Part shown: piece after piece, positions 1-9,554 of the stretch | Layout: each line of letters starts with the position of its first letter | Position numbering within the stretch: position 1 is the stretch's first letter | Assembly (NCBI RefSeq): GCF_003286595.3 | Contig: NZ_CP132985.1 | Span: 1,860,001-1,924,000 of the forward strand | Direction: 5' to 3' | Source of the DNA: Aerococcus mictus | GTDB lineage: Bacteria > Bacillota > Bacilli > Lactobacillales > Aerococcaceae | DNA: 64,000 bases | Program-made: the position numbers and the translations under genes | The notes under the pieces: model-generated | What the model was told of the DNA's origin: nothing | What the model saw: only the letters and a program-made list of their open reading frames with translations | Database searches by the model: none

Positions 1-2909
1 TCTTTTTCTGTTTTGGTAACAGTTAGTGGAGCGGCATCCTTGCCCTTAGTTCCTGCAGGGCCTTGGTCACCCTTATCCCCTTTTGGACCTTGATCACCCT
101 TGTCACCCTTGGCGCCATCTTGAATTTCCACTGTTTGTGGAGTTCCAGTGACGATATTACCTTTTTCGTCTCGGGACCGTGGAGTGATGGTTAGGGTTAC
201 CCCATGATTATCTTGGTTACGTTTAGCAGTGACTGTTGGGGCCAGACCATCTTTACCATCGACACCATTCTTGATCACGGTGCTATTGGTTGAGCCATCT
301 GGATTGGTGATAGTCAGTGTGTAGCTGCCGTCACCATTATTCTTGGTTGAAATGGATGGGGACTGGCCATCTTTGCCATCTTTACCTTTTTCACCTTGTG
401 GGCCGCGTTCGCCGGTGTCACCTTTTGGACCCTGTGGACCTTGTTCTCCTTGTGGACCGCGTTCGCCATCTTTGATTTCAACGCTTTTTTCTTTACCGTC
501 AACGATTTCGCCCTTTTCATTACGGATTTGCGGAGTGATAGTTAAAATAACTCCATTATTGGCCGTATTGCGTTTGGCAGTAACTTTTGGTGTCAGGCCA
601 TCTTTCCCGCTTCGGATTGTGGCGGAGTGAGTAGTTCCATCAACATCTTTAACTTTTACTGTATAAGTATCATCTTTATTATCGACCCAGTCAATTTCAG
701 GAGACTTGCCATCTTTACCATCGGCAATGACTGCTTGGTGGCTGGTTCCATCAGGGTTAGTAATTTTGATGGTGTAAGAATTCACCGAGCTAGGATCATC
801 TGGTTTCTTCTCGTTTTTAACGATTTCTACCCGAGGCGTTCCGCCATCCTTACCGGGTTGGCCTTGTGGACCTTGAAGACCTTGGGCGCCCTTCTCACCT
901 TTTTCACCTTGTGGACCTTGAGCACCGGTGTCACCCTTATCACCTTTGGCACCATCTGGAATGAAAGCAGTCTTGGTTTCAAGGGTTTTATTGCCATTTT
1001 GGTCATATTTGGGATAGGTGAAGGTCACATAGGTTCCCTTTTTGCCATCTTTTTCACCGGGTTTGGTTTGGACATCAATGGCTAGGTCTGGGAGGGCTGG
1101 GCCGGTTCCTTCAAGAATGACTTCATCTTGGCGCTTAATCAATTCCTTGGAATTCTTCTTGGTGTAGTAATCCTTGAAGTTTTCTTCGGTTAAGTCCTCA
1201 TCGCCTAAGACATCACGGGTTTGTTCATAAATCACGCGGTTGACCCCGTCATGGCCGGTTTGTTTAACCACGCGGACACCTTTAGGCAGTAGTGGGGTGG
1301 TCTCAACCGATGAGCTGTGCTTGTCGGTTTCCGTACGCACTTCATAGTGCTTGATCTTGCGGAAGGCTGTGTCAACTACTTCATCTTTCTTGAGATTCCT
1401 AATGAATTTTTCCGTGCCGACAAATTGCTTGCCTGCATTCACCGTGGCGAAACGATTAGGTTCTTCAAACTTCACCACATAGCTATTGTAGCCAGGCAAG
1501 TCTGCGAAAGTGTAATTACCGTTCAAGTCGGTGGTTGTGCTGGCAAGCAACTTCCCATCGTCAGGGTTGTAGAGGTTCACCTTAATATTGCTTAGGGTTT
1601 GGTCGCCTGTACTTGACCCATCACCATTGTGGTCATCGTATACCGTCCCAGAAATCTTATAGATATCAACAATTTGTGGACGATTGGAGACTTGACCAGC
1701 ATCTAGTACGTTGAAATAGCGTTTCTTATCGGTGTAGGTTTTGTCTACAGACTCTCTATTGACATCGCTAGCAGATACAATCGGTCTACCCTTGCGGTCG
1801 ACATAGGTAATTTCAATCCCAGAATTATCAATGTCATTCAATTTCTTGCCAGCGACAACTTTTAAAGGCAAGTGCTCGGCAGGAATATTAACCGTGACTT
1901 TATCATCAACATTATTTATGGGAACTTCTTGCGGTTGATCTGAACCTGGGTAAGTAATTAGCGCTTTGGCACCTACAGCAGCAAGTTTTTCCCGTTCTCC
2001 ATTTAAGAAAGATAGATAAAATTTCTTGCTGGCCAAGGTTAAATTGCCAGTCCCTTTTTCATTAGTTAGTTGAGGAGCTTTGTCAATAAAGCCTCCATAT
2101 TGACTATCGACAGGAACTTCTTGGCTGTTTGTTCCATCGCTTACGCGGACCTTGTCCCCGTCTTGCAACGCCTTAACACTAGCTAATGGAATTTTCCAAT
2201 AGCCATCGGACTCAGCGACAGTTTCTCCAATTGGAGTTTCTACGCCATTATGAATATAAACTGCCTTGATGGTCTTTCCTGCCTCGGCTTGGCCACCAAA
2301 ATAGTCTTGATAACGTTGACCATTCTTATCGCCTTCAAGCCTTTCATTGACAATTTGTAATGAATTTGTGACCACAGGAGGTTGGGCGTTTTCTGGCGCA
2401 TCATAAGTTGTCGCAAGTATTTCTTCTGGGGCAGGACTTGGTGTGACTTCTGCTGTACTTGGAGTTGGGTCTGCACTTGGCGTGGCTGGATTTGTCGCTT
2501 CAGCTTTTGGCGCTTCTGTAGGCGTGGTTGCTGTTGGACTGGCTGGACTAGTTTCAGTTACTGGCAGAGTGGCTGGCTGATTGTCACTAACCTGAGGACT
2601 AGTTGGCTGGCTGGCCTTAGCCTTATTGTCAAGACTTGCTGCCTTGTCCTGACCAGCTAACTCTACTGGACTACTTTGCCCTTGGCCTGAGCTGAGTCCT
2701 GGGTCTTGGCTACTTGGAAGCGTGACTTTGCTTTCGGAGTCAGCTACTTCATTAGCGGCTGCTCGAACCACCGACGCGTCTCCCATAAAGAGGAGGCCAA
2801 CAGCGACAGCCACTGAAGCAACACCGATATTTAGGCGTTTAATGGAATAGCGATAGAATTTATTCGCCATTTTTTCACGATATAATTTGACATTATTCTT
2901 TCCTAACAT
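1..2909 (-). CDS. Large secreted surface protein, collagen-like and SdrD-B-like (3' end beyond window)
   Basis: About 969 codons of a surface protein are visible; the C-terminus and any cell-wall anchor lie beyond the left edge. Residues 1-50 form a YSIRK-like signal peptide (FYRYSIKRLNIG followed by a long hydrophobic run), almost identical to that of the upstream gene. Residues ~50-165 are Pro/Thr/Ser/Ala-rich. A SdrD-B/Cna-B-like fold starts near residue 416 (SGTVYDDHNGDG, then LNGNYTF). Collagen-like G-X-Y blocks lie near residues 655-683, 810-850 and 930-958, alternating with repeated modules containing KDGLTPKVTAKRN and YTLTITNPDGS. The start is ATG at 2909 with GAAAGGAA upstream, only 16 bases after the preceding stop, so the two genes are probably one operon. 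The role is inferred to be adhesion or host matrix contact; the ligand is unknown. Confidence 0.88.
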   Translation of the reverse strand, partial: MLGKNNVKLYREKMANKFYRYSIKRLNIGVASVAVAVGLLFMGDASVVRAAANEVADSESKVTLPSSQDPGLSSGQGQSSPVELAGQDKAASLDNKAKASQPTSPQVSDNQPATLPVTETSPASPTATTPTEAPKAEATNPATPSADPTPSTAEVTPSPAPEEILATTYDAPENAQPPVVTNSLQIVNERLEGDKNGQRYQDYFGGQAEAGKTIKAVYIHNGVETPIGETVAESDGYWKIPLASVKALQDGDKVRVSDGTNSQEVPVDSQYGGFIDKAPQLTNEKGTGNLTLASKKFYLSFLNGEREKLAAVGAKALITYPGSDQPQEVPINNVDDKVTVNIPAEHLPLKVVAGKKLNDIDNSGIEITYVDRKGRPIVSASDVNRESVDKTYTDKKRYFNVLDAGQVSNRPQIVDIYKISGTVYDDHNGDGSSTGDQTLSNIKVNLYNPDDGKLLASTTTDLNGNYTFADLPGYNSYVVKFEEPNRFATVNAGKQFVGTEKFIRNLKKDEVVDTAFRKIKHYEVRTETDKHSSSVETTPLLPKGVRVVKQTGHDGVNRVIYEQTRDVLGDEDLTEENFKDYYTKKNSKELIKRQDEVILEGTGPALPDLAIDVQTKPGEKDGKKGTYVTFTYPKYDQNGNKTLETKTAFIPDGAKGDKGDTGAQGPQGEKGEKGAQGLQGPQGQPGKDGGTPRVEIVKNEKKPDDPSSVNSYTIKITNPDGTSHQAVIADGKDGKSPEIDWVDNKDDTYTVKVKDVDGTTHSATIRSGKDGLTPKVTAKRNTANNGVILTITPQIRNEKGEIVDGKEKSVEIKDGERGPQGEQGPQGPKGDTGERGPQGEKGKDGKDGQSPSISTKNNGDGSYTLTITNPDGSTNSTVIKNGVDGKDGLAPTVTAKRNQDNHGVTLTITPRSRDEKGNIVTGTPQTVEIQDGAKGDKGDQGPKGDKGDQGPAGTKGKDAAPLTVTKTEK

Positions 2910-2925
2910 AAATGTTTTTCCTTTC

Positions 2926-5808
2926 TTATCTTCTAAAGAAACGTGAGTAAGAAGGTCTGTTGTAATGCGCTCTGGCTGAACGTCTCACACGAGCTGGACG
3001 ATAAGTTGCTGAGCGATAGGCCCGAGGACTTGAATAAGTAAGTGCCCTTGCCGACCCCACATTAGCACTGCGATAACCATCTGCGATAAATCCACGACGA
3101 ATAATTCGATTTATCGGTTTGGCAAGAACGGTTCGTGTTACCTTTGGATTAGCTTGAGGGACTCCATTAATGTAAGTGGTTTCGGTAACGGTTTGAACTT
3201 TTCCCTCCTGACCAGCTTGAACAACCACTTCTTCCCGTGGAGCTAATTCTCTATCATCTATCCAGATAATTCTTGGTTTAATGGTTCGAACGGTTACCTC
3301 TCTTCTCACTTCAACAACCTGGGTCCCTACTTCCACGATTTCGTCACGTTTGTCGCGGAGGACGCGGCGGGTGACTTCTGGGTTAGGCTGCGGACGCCCA
3401 TTGACGTAGGTTGTGGTTGTGGTTTCTTCGACGCGGCCGGTAAGTCCACTTTGGATCACACGACGTTGGCCTTTTGGAAGGTTGGGATTTTCACGAGTGA
3501 TGGTTTGGTAAGGAATTTCCTTGACCGTCACTTGGGAGTCTTGGCGAACCTCTTGGGTACCGACTTCCACGATTTCATCGCGTTTGTCGCGGAGGACGCG
3601 GCTAGTAACTTCTGGGTTGGGTTGTGGACGCCCATTGACATAAGTCGTCGTTGTGGTTTCTTCAACACGGCCGGTAATTCCTGACTGAATCACCCGACGC
3701 TCACCTTTTGGAAGATTTGGGTTTTCACGAGTGATGGTTTGGTAAGGGATTTCCTTGATCTTCACTTGAGAGTCTTGACGAACGTCTTGAGTTCCCACTT
3801 CCACAATTTCATCACGTTTGTCGCGGAGAACACGGTGGGTAACTTGTGGGTTAGGTTGTGGACGCCCATTGACGTAAGTCGTTGTTGTTGTTTCTTCGAC
3901 GCGGCCGGTAATTCCGCTTTGAATCACCCGACGCTCGCCTTTTGGAAGGTTGGGGTTTTCACGAGTGATGGTTTGGTAAGGGATTTCCTTAACCTTCACT
4001 TGGGAGTCTTGGCGAACCTCTTGAGTGCCCACTTCCACGATTTCATCGCGTTTTTCGCGGAGAACGCGGTTGGTGACTTCCGGGTTAGGCTGTGGACGTC
4101 CATTGACGTAAGTAGTCACGGTTCTTTCTTCAACGCGTCCAGTAAGTCCGCTTTGAATCACCCGACGCTCGCCCTTTGGAAGATTGGGATTTTCACGAGT
4201 GATGGTTTGGTAAGGGATTTCCTTGACCGTTACTTGAGGGACTTTTTTAACTTCCCGGGTGCCGATTTCGATGATGCGATTTTGCCCTTGTTGAAGGACT
4301 CTCTCGCTCACTAAGCGACGACTAACTTCTTTCTTATTGACGAATTTGATATGGGTTTGGCTTTCGACAATGGATTTCTTGCCTTCTTGGATCGTCCGTC
4401 TCAAGCCCTTGTCCAGATTGGGGTTGTACTTGTAAACAGTATCGAAACCAGTCGCTCTTTCTTGGCGGACCAGACGGGTTTCTTCGACACGGGCTTTCTC
4501 TTGCTTAGAGTAAGTGATCCGGGCCGTGCCATCTTGACGAACAGCCACCCCAGCGCCCCCACGGTAGTATGGGGCTACTTCAGAGGTAATGGCGAAGGTA
4601 TATTGTTTACGGCGGTCAATCCCCAGGGCTTGGGCATTGATAGATTGGACAATACGACCAGCCCCGTCCCCATAAATAGCTTGGAATTGGCCATTGCGGG
4701 CACTGTATTTCAAAAGGAGGGGTTCAAATTCTTCAGGGCGGAATTGGTCAGCGTCACGTTCATAGCGTCCTTGCATCCGCTTGTTATTGTATTCAAAGCC
4801 ATGACTAGATCCGACAATCCGACTATTCCCTGCCTGGTCATTACGCACGAAGGCCGTGTAACCCCGATGTTGGTTGCCGGCAATGCGGTTAGACATCCCT
4901 TGCTTATCCATCTGACTGGTTTCGGGGTTGTAACGAATGTCAATCTTATAACCGAAAGCCTTGGCAACACCGCGATTTTTGAGGATCCCACCTTGATTGA
5001 GGTAGTCTTGCCCTTTATTGGCCCCTTCAATAAAGAGGAAACCAAAACCGTCTGCGGAAGTGGTATTGTTGTGATGGTCTAGGCGAACTTCTAAATTCAA
5101 CTCGAAGTCTTTATCGAAGCTCACAGCTTCTTTTTTCACCAGGGCGCCTCGTTGGCTCTGAACATTGTGAATCATCCGTGATCCTAAGGCATTGCTATTG
5201 CCGAATTGCACCGCTTGAACATTCTCTGGGCCACGGTCTGCTTTAGCCGGGTTATATTCTGTCGGGTCATACTTGGTCACATTGGGACCAATCCGGTCAA
5301 AATGGTTTCTGCCTAGACCCGTTTCTGTAACGATTCGGCTATCAGCCACTTCCTTATGGTCAATGATCCGGTCTTCTACGGTGCGGGTTTGGTCAGCTTC
5401 TCGGTTGCGTTCAAGGTAGGCCGGTTGCTCGTCTCCACCCACAAGCACTTCATCGCTGGCTTCCAGGTCGCTATAGTAAGCTGCCCGATTTTCTGTACTG
5501 GAGACTGGTTGGCTGGCAGACTCGCTCAACTTCTCATTCAAGGAATGACTGCTGTCTAGCGGAAGTGCCCGGCTGCCCTGATCTGCCTCTCCTGAAGGAT
5601 GCTCTTGGTCGTTTGCAAGGCCAGTTACATTTGCGCTTGTTACACCTTCATTTGAAGCCGCCTGCACCACAGAGGCCTCTCCCATAAAGAGCAAACCGAC
5701 CGCAACAGCAACTGAAGCGACACCGATATTTAAACGTTTGATGGCATAGCGGTAGGAGCGATTGCTACTTTTTTCATTGATCATTTTAAAATTATTTTTA
5801 CCTAGCAT
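2926..5808 (-). CDS. YSIRK-type surface protein with lectin-like domain, six G5 domains and Arg-rich tail
   Basis: A 960-residue secreted protein. Residues 1-50 are a YSIRK-like signal peptide (YRYAIKRLNIG). Residues ~228-430 resemble a bacterial L-type lectin-like beta-sandwich (FDKDFELNLEVRL, DGFGFLFIEG, FGYKIDIRYN). Residues ~440-905 hold six G5 domains; numbers 2-5 are nearly identical 78-residue copies (EIPYQTITRENPNLPKG, YVNGRPQPNP, DEIVEVGTQ). G5 domains are known to bind GlcNAc-containing polymers or zinc and to self-associate. The last ~59 residues contain 15 Arg and 6 Tyr with a single acidic residue. No LPXTG motif or terminal hydrophobic anchor is present, so attachment must differ from sortase anchoring; charge-based binding to wall polymers is an inference. 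The start ATG has GAGGG upstream. It leads the two-gene surface operon. Confidence 0.9.
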   Translation of the reverse strand: MLGKNNFKMINEKSSNRSYRYAIKRLNIGVASVAVAVGLLFMGEASVVQAASNEGVTSANVTGLANDQEHPSGEADQGSRALPLDSSHSLNEKLSESASQPVSSTENRAAYYSDLEASDEVLVGGDEQPAYLERNREADQTRTVEDRIIDHKEVADSRIVTETGLGRNHFDRIGPNVTKYDPTEYNPAKADRGPENVQAVQFGNSNALGSRMIHNVQSQRGALVKKEAVSFDKDFELNLEVRLDHHNNTTSADGFGFLFIEGANKGQDYLNQGGILKNRGVAKAFGYKIDIRYNPETSQMDKQGMSNRIAGNQHRGYTAFVRNDQAGNSRIVGSSHGFEYNNKRMQGRYERDADQFRPEEFEPLLLKYSARNGQFQAIYGDGAGRIVQSINAQALGIDRRKQYTFAITSEVAPYYRGGAGVAVRQDGTARITYSKQEKARVEETRLVRQERATGFDTVYKYNPNLDKGLRRTIQEGKKSIVESQTHIKFVNKKEVSRRLVSERVLQQGQNRIIEIGTREVKKVPQVTVKEIPYQTITRENPNLPKGERRVIQSGLTGRVEERTVTTYVNGRPQPNPEVTNRVLREKRDEIVEVGTQEVRQDSQVKVKEIPYQTITRENPNLPKGERRVIQSGITGRVEETTTTTYVNGRPQPNPQVTHRVLRDKRDEIVEVGTQDVRQDSQVKIKEIPYQTITRENPNLPKGERRVIQSGITGRVEETTTTTYVNGRPQPNPEVTSRVLRDKRDEIVEVGTQEVRQDSQVTVKEIPYQTITRENPNLPKGQRRVIQSGLTGRVEETTTTTYVNGRPQPNPEVTRRVLRDKRDEIVEVGTQVVEVRREVTVRTIKPRIIWIDDRELAPREEVVVQAGQEGKVQTVTETTYINGVPQANPKVTRTVLAKPINRIIRRGFIADGYRSANVGSARALTYSSPRAYRSATYRPARVRRSARAHYNRPSYSRFFRR
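3319..4256 (-). repeat. Four tandem near-identical 234-bp G5-coding repeats
   Basis: Within the G5 surface gene four units of about 234 bp (78 codons) follow head to tail with only scattered substitutions. Equivalent positions (the EVRQDSQV codons) recur near 3530, 3765 and 4000. The high identity at DNA level suggests recent duplication or homogenisation, and the unit number is likely to vary between strains. Confidence 0.85.
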
Positions 5809-5882
5809 ATTTTTTTGATTACCCTCTTTATATTTTTCTTAGTTTCTAAGTATAAAAATCAAATAATGTATAAAAAGATATA

Positions 5883-5943
5883 AAAATTCGCTACTAGTTA
5901 AGCAAAAAATAAATTGAAAAACTAGCGAATTTTAAAAAATAAG
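5883..5943. repeat. Inverted repeat upstream of the surface operon
   Basis: AAAATTCGCTA..AGTT at 5883-5899 is complementary to AACTAGCGAATTTT at 5930-5943 with a 30-base loop. On the minus strand it is followed by a short T run, 75 bases before the G5 gene start. It could be a leader hairpin or attenuator, or an operator. Function is not shown. Confidence 0.5.
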
Positions 5944-6244
5944 TTAATTCATCAGATTATTTTTTAATCTAAAAAGTGTTTATCACTTAAAAAGGCCAGG
6001 AAGCTTGATTTTATGGGGTTTCTTTTTGACCTGTGGTATATATTTTTAGCTAGGATAATAGCCCAAGTACATTTTATTGTACATAAACTTAATTTAATTT
6101 ATTAAAATCTAAATTATTTTTCTATTTTCCTGGAAAAATGTTTTTATTATTGATATTTGTCAGCGATTAAATATAATCGAGCAAACCTTTCACTGACGCA
6201 ATCGAATCAGGCCCTCAATGGAAACTTTGTCTATCTGAGTGCAC

Positions 6245-6276
6245 AAAAAAACTAGGTGAGAGGATTCACCTAGTTT
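6245..6276 (-). terminator. Rho-independent terminator after trxB
   Basis: Perfect stem ACTAGGTGA/TCACCTAGT (6251-6259 with 6266-6274), extended by A-T pairs, followed on the minus strand by a T run. It closes the hprK-lgt-gpsA-galU-trxB transcription unit. Confidence 0.9.
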
Positions 6277-6354
6277 GTAAATAGATTAAATTGTTATTTT
6301 TCTAGACAGACAAGGCCCGGTGTTTTAAAACACGAAACAGCCCCTTAGTAGTAG

Positions 6355-7299
6355 CTATTCCGCTTCTGATCTCAAGGCTTCCACGTATTGGTAGGCTTCT
6401 TGGCCAGCGCTGCCGGCGTCACCGACTGCGGTGGAGACTTGGCGTAATTTCTTCTTACGGACATCCCCACAAGCAAAGATGCCTGGCACGGCGGTAGCCA
6501 TGTTTTCATCGGTTAGGATCCAGCCTTCTTCATCGGTAATGCCCAAGTCGCTGAAGGGCTCACTGTTAGGCAAGAGCCCTACATAGATGAAGACCCCACC
6601 AGCGGGAACTTCCGTCACTTCATGGGTCTTGACATTTTCCACCAAAATACTGGTGACTTGCTTACCATCGCCTTTAATTTCTTTGACCACGCTATCCCAG
6701 GTAAAGGAAATCTTGTCGTTAGCAAAGGCGCGGTCTTGGAGAATTTTTTGGGCCCGTAATTGGTCACGGCGGTGGATGATGTCGACCGTGTTGGCGAATT
6801 GGGTCAAGTAACTGCCCTCTTCCACGGCCGAGTCGCCCCCACCGACTACCTTAATATCGCGGCCCTTATAGAAGGCCCCGTCACAGACAGCACAGTAGGA
6901 AACCCCGTGGCCATTGTATTCTTCTTCCCCCGGTACATCCAAGGTCCGGTGCACTGACCCGGTAGCGATAACGATGGCCTTAGCCTTGAAATCGCCATTA
7001 TCGGTTTCAATCAGGTGGTAAGGTTTACCCGGGGTGACTTTCTTCACATTACCGAAGACATACTCAGCCCCAAATTGCATGGCACTTTCGTACATCTTGT
7101 TGGCTAGGTCAGGCCCAGCAATGCTCTTGTAGCCGGGGTAATTTTCCACCGTGGCGGTATTAATCAGTTCTCCACCTGGGACTCCCCGTTCCAAGACAGC
7201 GACCGCTAAATTGGCCCGTGATGCATACAGGGCCGCGGTTAAGCCGGCTGGACCGGCACCGATAACAATCACATCATAGGTTTTACTTGCTTCACTCAC
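6355..7299 (-). CDS. trxB: Thioredoxin-disulfide reductase
   Basis: NADPH-dependent flavoenzyme that reduces thioredoxin in the cytosol. The 314-residue length is normal for low-molecular-weight bacterial TrxB. An N-terminal FAD-binding GAGPAG motif lies at residues 14-19, the redox-active CAVC at 136-139, and a second dinucleotide fold GGGDSAVEEG follows. The C-terminal FACGDVR motif binds FAD. The GTG start at 7299 is preceded by GGAGGAA at good spacing. It is the last gene of the hprK-lgt-gpsA-galU-trxB run, 86 bases after galU. Confidence 0.96.
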   Translation of the reverse strand: MSEASKTYDVIVIGAGPAGLTAALYASRANLAVAVLERGVPGGELINTATVENYPGYKSIAGPDLANKMYESAMQFGAEYVFGNVKKVTPGKPYHLIETDNGDFKAKAIVIATGSVHRTLDVPGEEEYNGHGVSYCAVCDGAFYKGRDIKVVGGGDSAVEEGSYLTQFANTVDIIHRRDQLRAQKILQDRAFANDKISFTWDSVVKEIKGDGKQVTSILVENVKTHEVTEVPAGGVFIYVGLLPNSEPFSDLGITDEEGWILTDENMATAVPGIFACGDVRKKKLRQVSTAVGDAGSAGQEAYQYVEALRSEAE

Positions 7300-7385
7300 G
7301 TTGATTCCTCCACTTTTTTCGCTTTAGTCACACTTTATCCCCAGCCTCCACCAGACCGGCGCGCTGGGACCAAGAGACTAAGAAA

Positions 7386-8261
7386 TTATTTCAATTCCTT
7401 CTCTAAGTCAAGTAGGTAGGCGCGTAAGTCATCTTTGATTTCTGGATGGCGGAGGCCATAGGAAATACAGGTTTTCATATATTCTAACTTATTGCCGACA
7501 TCATAGCGTTGGCCGGTGAATTCAAGGGCAAAGACCCTTTGTGTTTTGTTCAGACGGTCAATGGCGTCAGTCAATTGGATTTCGTTCCCGGCTCCAGGTT
7601 CTTGGGTTTCCAAGAGGTCAAAGATTTCTGGAGTGAGGAGATAACGACCGATAATGGCCAAGTCACTCGGCGCTTCGCTAGGATCAGGTTTTTCCACGAA
7701 TTGGCGGACATTATAGATCCCGTCCTTGTATTGGGCTTCCGGATCGATAATGCCGTACTTGCTGGTATCTTCGTGGGGCACCCGCATAACGGCAATATTT
7801 GAGGCATGAGTTTCATGATAAGCGTCGATCAATTGTTTTGTCAAAGGAACTGCATCTTCCATCAAGTCATCGCCCAGCATCACCACAAAGGGTTCGTCGC
7901 CGACAAAGGCCTTGGCTTGGAGAACCGCGTCCCCTAGCCCCTTAGGATAGGATTGGCGCTTGAAGAAGAGGTTGAGACCAATGGTTTCTTGGACAATTTC
8001 CAGTAAGTCGTCCTTGCCCTTGGCGTGGAGGTTTTCTTCCAGTTCAATATTGGAGTCAAAGTGGTCCTCGATGGGACGTTTGTTCTTCCCAGTAATGATT
8101 AGAATATCCTCGATCCCACTGGCCAGCGCCTCTTCCACGATGAATTGGATGGTGGGTTTATCAACAATTGGTAACATTTCTTTGGCCATAGCCTTGGTGG
8201 CTGGCAAGAAACGGGTTCCTAAACCAGCTGCAGGGATAATGGCTTTTCTTACTTTCGTCAT
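7386..8261 (-). CDS. galU: UTP--glucose-1-phosphate uridylyltransferase
   Basis: Makes UDP-glucose from UTP and glucose-1-phosphate for glycolipid, teichoic acid and exopolysaccharide synthesis. The 291-residue protein has the nucleotidyltransferase signature [19 protein letters not shown] at its N-terminus, the VDKP substrate loop, VMLGDDL in the active site and the FVEKPD motif. The start ATG follows AAAGGAG. It lies between gpsA and trxB, a common order in Lactobacillales; the 169-base gap before it contains an inverted repeat, so it may also have its own promoter. Confidence 0.96.
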   Translation of the reverse strand: MTKVRKAIIPAAGLGTRFLPATKAMAKEMLPIVDKPTIQFIVEEALASGIEDILIITGKNKRPIEDHFDSNIELEENLHAKGKDDLLEIVQETIGLNLFFKRQSYPKGLGDAVLQAKAFVGDEPFVVMLGDDLMEDAVPLTKQLIDAYHETHASNIAVMRVPHEDTSKYGIIDPEAQYKDGIYNVRQFVEKPDPSEAPSDLAIIGRYLLTPEIFDLLETQEPGAGNEIQLTDAIDRLNKTQRVFALEFTGQRYDVGNKLEYMKTCISYGLRHPEIKDDLRAYLLDLEKELK

Positions 8262-8356
8262 AGCTACTCCTTTATGCGTGAATTAGTTTTCACGGTAATT
8301 ATTGTGACAGTTGGTCACTAGTCTCTTCTCTTAATGTAAAAGTTGTTTAGCAATTT

Positions 8357-8416
8357 AGCAAGCCTTAGGGGGATTCTTATCACTTTTTTATCGATTATTC
8401 GTCCCCTATGCTTGCT
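8357..8416. repeat. Inverted repeat between gpsA and galU
   Basis: AGCAAGC..AGGGGGA at 8357-8373 pairs with TCCCCT..GCTTGCT at 8402-8416 with a 28-base AT-rich loop. It could be a leader hairpin of galU or a weak terminator of gpsA. On the minus strand no strong T run follows. Confidence 0.4.
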
Positions 8417-8430
8417 TTTAAAAAACGCGC

Positions 8431-9513
8431 CTAATCATTCAGCCGGGCTTGCTTGGCCAAGGACTGTTCTAAGGCCAGGCGGTCTAAGCCGACTTCTTGC
8501 TTGCCTTGGCGTTTCATCAGGTCTTCGACGAGTTTCCTTAAATCTTTGTGGTCATAGAGAACCTGGTAGGTGGTTTGGGTGATGGGCATTTCGATACCGA
8601 CCGATTGGGCCAATTCATAGGCCGACTTGGTGGTATGGACACCTTCTACGATCATCCCCATGTGGTCGAGGACTTCACTGACCGACTTGCCCTGACCAAT
8701 TTGGTAGCCGGCCTGCCAGTTCCTGGAAAAGGGCGAGGTACAAGTTACAATTAAGTCACCAATCCCGCTCAAACCCGCAAAGGTAAAGGGGTCTGCTCCT
8801 AAGGCCACCCCGAGTCGGGTAATTTCCGCCAGGCCCCGGGTCATCAAGATGGCCTTGGCATTATCACCAAATCCCAAACCAGCCAGGGCGCCAGAACAGA
8901 GGGCAATAATATTTTTTAAGGCACCTCCTAGTTCCACCCCGACCACGTCGTCATTGGTGTAGACCCGAAAATAAGCGTTCATAAAGAGTTCTTGGAGGGC
9001 TTCAGCCGCCTTCAAATCTTGGCAGGCTGCGGTAATACCGGTGATATCACGGCGGGCCACTTCTTCCGCATGGCTGGGTCCCGATAAAACGACCGGGCCT
9101 TGAATGGCCAAGTCCTTAAAACTGTCTTCCAAAATCACCGATACCCGCTCATGGGTCTCTAATTCTAGCCCCTTAGCCGCATGGAAGATCAGGGGCGAGT
9201 CTGCCTTTGAGTCCTCAGCTTGTAAAATAGCCGCCACTTGGTCGGCTACCCCACGGATCGCGTTGGTGGGGACCACAAAGCCGATCACTTGGGCGCCTTT
9301 AACCGCCGCTTCCAGGTCAGAGGTTGCGACAATGTCCTTGGGCAAGCTGGCCTCTTTTAAATAGGCGGCATTGGTGTGTGCTTGGTTGATTTCATCCGCC
9401 TGATTTTGCCGGTGGGTCCAGAGGGTCACCTGGTGGCCATTTTCCGCTAAGACCATGGCCAAGGCCGTCCCCCAGGAACCAGCACCTAGTAAGCTAATTG
9501 CTTGTTTTACCAT
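8431..9513 (-). CDS. gpsA: Glycerol-3-phosphate dehydrogenase [NAD(P)+]
   Basis: Reduces dihydroxyacetone phosphate to sn-glycerol-3-phosphate for phospholipid synthesis. The N-terminal Rossmann motif GAGSWGTA and the family motifs SGPSHAEEVA and GALKNIIALCSG are present. The frame is open to 9543, but the start is placed at the ATG at 9513 (MVKQAISLLG), because AAAGGAG lies 8 bases upstream and the family begins here. This gives 360 residues, slightly longer than usual because of a C-terminal tail. It follows lgt by 41 bases. Confidence 0.95.
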   Translation of the reverse strand: MVKQAISLLGAGSWGTALAMVLAENGHQVTLWTHRQNQADEINQAHTNAAYLKEASLPKDIVATSDLEAAVKGAQVIGFVVPTNAIRGVADQVAAILQAEDSKADSPLIFHAAKGLELETHERVSVILEDSFKDLAIQGPVVLSGPSHAEEVARRDITGITAACQDLKAAEALQELFMNAYFRVYTNDDVVGVELGGALKNIIALCSGALAGLGFGDNAKAILMTRGLAEITRLGVALGADPFTFAGLSGIGDLIVTCTSPFSRNWQAGYQIGQGKSVSEVLDHMGMIVEGVHTTKSAYELAQSVGIEMPITQTTYQVLYDHKDLRKLVEDLMKRQGKQEVGLDRLALEQSLAKQARLND

Positions 9514-9554
9514 TATCTTCTCCTTTAATTCACTTTTATCCACATTGACTTGCC

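Larger units (their letters stand above)
5809..6354. other. AT-rich intergenic region upstream of the surface operon
   Basis: About 545 bases without a convincing gene. It contains an inverted repeat at 5883-5943 and the trxB terminator at 6245-6276. On the + strand a short open stretch ending at the TAG at 6253 (LTQSNQALNGNFVYLSAQ) reads like the tail of a lost gene, but it is only about 30 codons and I do not call it. The promoter of the surface operon should lie here; I could not fix a good -35/-10 pair. Confidence 0.5.

Noticed and set aside
343..1085. Two + strand open frames rich in Pro/Ser/Cys and Leu/Phe
   Set aside because: They are the antisense of the collagen-like Gly-Pro codons of the surface gene on the minus strand and have no ribosome site.
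3319..4256. Regularly spaced repeats resembling an array
   Set aside because: Units are 234-bp coding repeats with no short repeat/spacer pattern, so not CRISPR.
3451..5082. Long + strand open frames opposite the G5/lectin gene
   Set aside because: Repetitive shadow frames produced by the G5 repeats; codon pattern and motifs support only the minus strand.
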